This document shows positions 4,487 through 7,166 of a stretch of 7,166 nucleotides of DNA, one piece after another. The stretch covers positions 1-7,166 of the forward strand of contig JBFLVN010000198.1 in assembly GCA_040758475.1 (NCBI GenBank), written 5' to 3'. A program made the translations under genes and the position numbers. This DNA comes from JBFLVN01 sp040758475 (lineage in GTDB: Bacteria > JAGRBM01). Within the stretch, counting starts at the first letter, position 1; each line of letters begins with the position of its first letter. Under the pieces are notes generated by a model that saw nothing but the letters and a program-made list of their open reading frames with translations, was not told the origin of the DNA and ran no database searches.

Positions 4487-5755
4487 GTGTTCGAACTCAA
4501 CGACACGCAGAAGATGATCCAGCAGGTGGTGCGGAGCTTCGTCGAAAAAGAGATCGCACCCAATTTGAAGGCCCTCGAAGCGGGTGAGAAGCTCCCCTAC
4601 GAGATTCTCAAAAAGTTCGCCCAGACCATGGGCCTTACGGGCCAGGTGAAAAACTTCTTCGGCAAGAAGCCTTCGGATAGCCCGCCCGATCCGGCGAAGG
4701 CGGAAAAGAAGAAAAGAACACAGGGCTCGCTCCTTCCGGGCGGCATGGACCCCATGATCCCGGCCATCCTCTTCAAGGAAATCTCCCGCGTCTCCCCGGG
4801 CTTCTGCATGGCCTTCGTGGCGAGCCTTGGATGCGGGACCGCCATTGCGATGCAAGGAAACGACGAGCAGCGCGCGCGCTGGGCCTTTCCCGTCTACGCC
4901 ATGGAGAAAGTGGGCTGTTGGGCCCTTACGGAGCCTTTATCGGGGTCCGACGCTTTTGGCTCCATGAAGACCACGGCGCGCCTGGATGGCGACCAGTACG
5001 TTCTCAAAGGCTCCAAGACTTTCATTTCGAACGCCCCTTACGCCGACGTCTTTGTGATCTTCTGCAAGCTCGCAACTGGCGGGGAGAAATCCCCCGTGCG
5101 AGCTTTTGTCTTGGAGCGCGGCGATGCGGGCCTTTCGACGGGCGCGCCCATGGAGAAAATGGGGATGTGGGATTCCCCCACGGGCGAAATCTTCCTGGAC
5201 GACGTGCGCGTCCCCCAGGACCGGCTCCTTGGCCCACCGCCGGGGGAATCATCTTCCAGCGAAGGCGGCAAAGGGGAGGCGAAGGCGACGCTCCAGTGGG
5301 AGCGGGCCGTCATGCCAGCCATGTGCCTGGGTATTATCGAGCGGTGCGTGGAGGAGAGCGTCAAATACGCCGCCCAGCGGGAAGCTTTCGGCAGGAAGAT
5401 CGCCGAGTACCAGCTCATCCAGGAAAAGCTCGCCCGGATGTACGTCTCCCTGGAAAACGCGAGGAATCTCAACTTCAAGCTGGCCTGGATGCAGCGCGAA
5501 GGGAAATTGGATGACAAGGCGGCCAGCTCCGCCAAGCTCTACTGCGCCCAGGAGGCGGTGCGGGTATCGCTCGATGCCATTCAGGTGATGGGTGGCACCG
5601 GCTACATGCGCGAGGCGCCGGTGGAAAAACTCATGCGGGATGCTAAAATGTTTGAAATCGGTGGCGGCACTTCCGAGATTCAGACCCTGACCATCGCCCG
5701 GGAACTCTTGCGGGAGGCCGGGGTGGAAGGGGCCGGGCGAGGCGCCTCGTCCTGA
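4487..5755 (+). CDS. Acyl-CoA dehydrogenase, FAD-dependent
   Basis: This 422-residue flavoenzyme should oxidise an acyl-CoA to the trans-2-enoyl-CoA and pass electrons to an electron-transfer flavoprotein. Residues 3-50 match the N-terminal helical domain. CWALTEPLSGSDA (144-156) and KGSKTFISNAPYADVF (from 174) are the FAD and substrate-binding beta-domain motifs. The C-terminal helical domain has YAAQREAFGRKIAEYQLIQ, GGTGYMREAPVEKLMRDAK and GGGTSEIQ. The Glu that serves as base in medium- and short-chain enzymes (in YEGT) is Gly here (about G393). E272 in WERAV occupies the alternative site known from isovaleryl-CoA and long-chain dehydrogenases, so the enzyme is probably active. Two low-complexity insertions are visible: a Lys/Pro-rich one (about 53-88) and a Ser/Gly-rich one (about 250-265). 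The substrate is undetermined. The next gene starts 40 bases later on the same strand. Confidence 0.94.
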   Translation: MFELNDTQKMIQQVVRSFVEKEIAPNLKALEAGEKLPYEILKKFAQTMGLTGQVKNFFGKKPSDSPPDPAKAEKKKRTQGSLLPGGMDPMIPAILFKEISRVSPGFCMAFVASLGCGTAIAMQGNDEQRARWAFPVYAMEKVGCWALTEPLSGSDAFGSMKTTARLDGDQYVLKGSKTFISNAPYADVFVIFCKLATGGEKSPVRAFVLERGDAGLSTGAPMEKMGMWDSPTGEIFLDDVRVPQDRLLGPPPGESSSSEGGKGEAKATLQWERAVMPAMCLGIIERCVEESVKYAAQREAFGRKIAEYQLIQEKLARMYVSLENARNLNFKLAWMQREGKLDDKAASSAKLYCAQEAVRVSLDAIQVMGGTGYMREAPVEKLMRDAKMFEIGGGTSEIQTLTIARELLREAGVEGAGRGASS

Positions 5756-5795
5756 AAGCAGCGCCGCTGAGAAAAAACACCGGGCGGGGGAATTC

Positions 5796-7112
5796 GTGGC
5801 AACAAGATATGGGCTTTGGGCCGGCGCCTTGGCCGGTTTATTCGCATTTTTGTCATCCACCCCGGCGGTGGCCCTCGATTCGAAGGCCCCTGTGAGCACG
5901 GGCATCCTGCCCCTCATCGTGACGGGGAAGCAAGTCCCCGCCCTCCTGGGGACGAGCGTTTTGAAGCTCTCGGCCTTCACCTGCCGCGGCGAGACGGCCG
6001 TGCCGGTCGTCTTCCAGGCTGATGACGTGAACGCCGAAGGGCGCCACGTTCCGAACGATCCTTCCGAACGGATCGCCCGGGACGAAACCCCCGGCGTCCT
6101 CGATGAAAACGACGAAATCGTTTTCATGCTCAAAGATTTGGAGGGGGAGTGTTCCGCCGAGCGTCTGGCCCAGGCCCGGGGGAAGCTCGTCACGATCCGC
6201 GCCCGGGCGTCGTACCTCAAGAAACCGGCCGTGGTTCATCTCCTCGTGGGAGAGACCGGTTTCGTTCCCGACAAGAGCTACGTGCGCTATTTTCCCGTCA
6301 CTCACCTCGCAAGCACTTCGGCTTATTCCATCGGGTACATCCCCGAAAAGCCGTTTCTCTTCAACCGCTTCGCCACCTCGGATTTGAAGGGCCGGCAGAG
6401 CGAGGACATCCTGGACCGGGTCAAGATCCGCTTCCGGGCCAAGCCCATCGGCAGCCTTCCGTCCTTGAACGTGAACGAGGACCAGATCGACGCGACCCTG
6501 GATGGTTCGCGGGTGGGCCCCGTGCGGGTCGTCCGCGAAATCTCTGCCGGCGTGACGGTGCTCGGGGTGACGACGCCGACGATCTCCCGCATCGATCACT
6601 ACGACCGTCTCATCCGGATCGACATCCGCTTCCGGCCGCCGCAGCTCGCGGCCCTTACCGTTTCTTCGCTCGATATCATGTTCCTTCTCGACCTGATCGA
6701 CTTGAAGGGCCTGCGTCTTTCGACGAGCGCTCTCCCGCAGGGGGCCGTCGTGGACGGCAAGGTGATCGAGTCGGAAAAGAGCATTGAGTTCGGCCCCGAA
6801 CCCTGGTTCATGACGACGGGGCTCGGCCTGAACCAGATGGGTGTCGTCGATTTGGACCCCGCCCTCCGCAAGAACCTCAAGGCCGAGGCCGTTTTCCTCG
6901 ACGATGCGGAGCTATCGGACCCGCCGGAGGAGTTCCGGGGGAGTCTGCCAGGGATCGGCTACTACTTTCGGGGATGGGAAAATCTCAAGACCGAGTGGTA
7001 CCACATCGGCGCCAACATCGCGAGCCTCCCGGCTTTTCCCGAACGGGGCGGCTCGGGCTTCTACAAAGTCCTCCACGAGCCGTTGGAGATCGAAGCGGTG
7101 GAGCGCCAATAG
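5796..7112 (+). CDS. Predicted exported protein of unknown function
   Basis: The protein has 438 residues from a GTG start, five bases after a G-rich stretch (GGCGGGGG) that is a weak ribosome binding site. Residues 1-26 form a signal peptide (hydrophobic core LWAGALAGLFAFLSS, cleavage after AVA), with no lipobox and no later membrane segment, so it should be periplasmic or secreted. The mature part looks beta-rich. Near the N-terminus are PVVFQADDVNAEGR (70-83) and LDENDEIVFMLKD (102-114). These acidic blocks remind me of sequences in uncharacterised periplasmic proteins, but I cannot name a family. It has two cysteines, C63 and C119, that could form a disulfide. Later segments include PWFMTTGLGLNQMGVVDL and GIGYYFRGWENLKTEWYHIG, with many aromatics suggestive of ligand or sugar contact, which is speculation. 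It follows the acyl-CoA dehydrogenase by 40 bases and precedes a strong hairpin, so the two genes probably share a transcript. Confidence 0.85.
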   Translation: MATRYGLWAGALAGLFAFLSSTPAVALDSKAPVSTGILPLIVTGKQVPALLGTSVLKLSAFTCRGETAVPVVFQADDVNAEGRHVPNDPSERIARDETPGVLDENDEIVFMLKDLEGECSAERLAQARGKLVTIRARASYLKKPAVVHLLVGETGFVPDKSYVRYFPVTHLASTSAYSIGYIPEKPFLFNRFATSDLKGRQSEDILDRVKIRFRAKPIGSLPSLNVNEDQIDATLDGSRVGPVRVVREISAGVTVLGVTTPTISRIDHYDRLIRIDIRFRPPQLAALTVSSLDIMFLLDLIDLKGLRLSTSALPQGAVVDGKVIESEKSIEFGPEPWFMTTGLGLNQMGVVDLDPALRKNLKAEAVFLDDAELSDPPEEFRGSLPGIGYYFRGWENLKTEWYHIGANIASLPAFPERGGSGFYKVLHEPLEIEAVERQ

Positions 7113-7136
7113 ACGGCTTTGAGTTGTCGAAAAACA

Positions 7137-7165
7137 AATCGGGCGCCCTAGCAGGGCGCCCGATT
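7137..7165. terminator. Strong hairpin at the right edge, probable terminator, possibly bidirectional
   Basis: AATCGGGCGCCCT (7137-7149) pairs perfectly with AGGGCGCCCGATT (7153-7165) across a three-base loop, 24 bases after the preceding stop. The window ends one base later, so a T-run on the plus strand cannot be seen. On the minus strand the hairpin is followed by a T-rich stretch (TTTGTTTTTC), so it could also terminate a convergent gene from the right. Confidence 0.75.
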
Positions 7166-7166
7166 C

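Overview
This is a GC-rich bacterial chromosomal window with five protein genes in two divergent blocks around a 645-base, repeat-rich intergenic region. The lineage cannot be fixed from sequence alone. GC-rich codon use, frequent GTG starts, and an Ada-type repair regulator beside an aldehyde dehydrogenase and an acyl-CoA dehydrogenase would suit a soil or sediment proteobacterium of the old 'delta' group or a neighbouring phylum, but that is only an impression.

Left block, minus strand (2181 down to 1). It starts with a predicted exported protein of unknown function, possibly a lipoprotein (GTG start at 2181, TGA at 1234-1236). After a 216-base gap comes a clear full-architecture Ada protein (ATG at 1017). 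Ada has an N-terminal zinc/methyl-acceptor domain, an AraC-type DNA-binding region and a C-terminal O6-alkylguanine-DNA alkyltransferase domain with the PCHRVV site. It runs off the left edge probably only a few codons before its stop. The gap holds a 94-bp near-symmetric palindrome (1035-1128) made of four nested small hairpins, and a perfect 7+1+7 inverted repeat (1139-1153) that could be an operator.

Central region (2182-2826). I see no convincing gene here. It contains two identical 31-base direct repeats and a partial third copy, a 10-bp inverted repeat enclosing an A-tract, other small palindromes, a candidate sigma-70-like promoter (2688-2716), and a leader hairpin followed by a strong ribosome binding site.

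Right block, plus strand (2827-7112). An NAD(P)-dependent aldehyde dehydrogenase (518 residues) is followed by a strong intrinsic terminator. Next come an acyl-CoA dehydrogenase (422 residues) and, 40 bases on, an exported protein of unknown function (438 residues). The last two probably form a transcription unit that ends at a 13-bp hairpin at the right edge. The two enzymes fit aldehyde-to-acid conversion and acyl-CoA beta-oxidation, but the terminator argues for separate transcription, and nothing identifies their substrates.

No phage, transposase, CRISPR array, rRNA or tRNA was found. The least explained parts are the compound palindrome upstream of ada, the repeat cluster in the divergent intergenic region, and the two orphan exported proteins.
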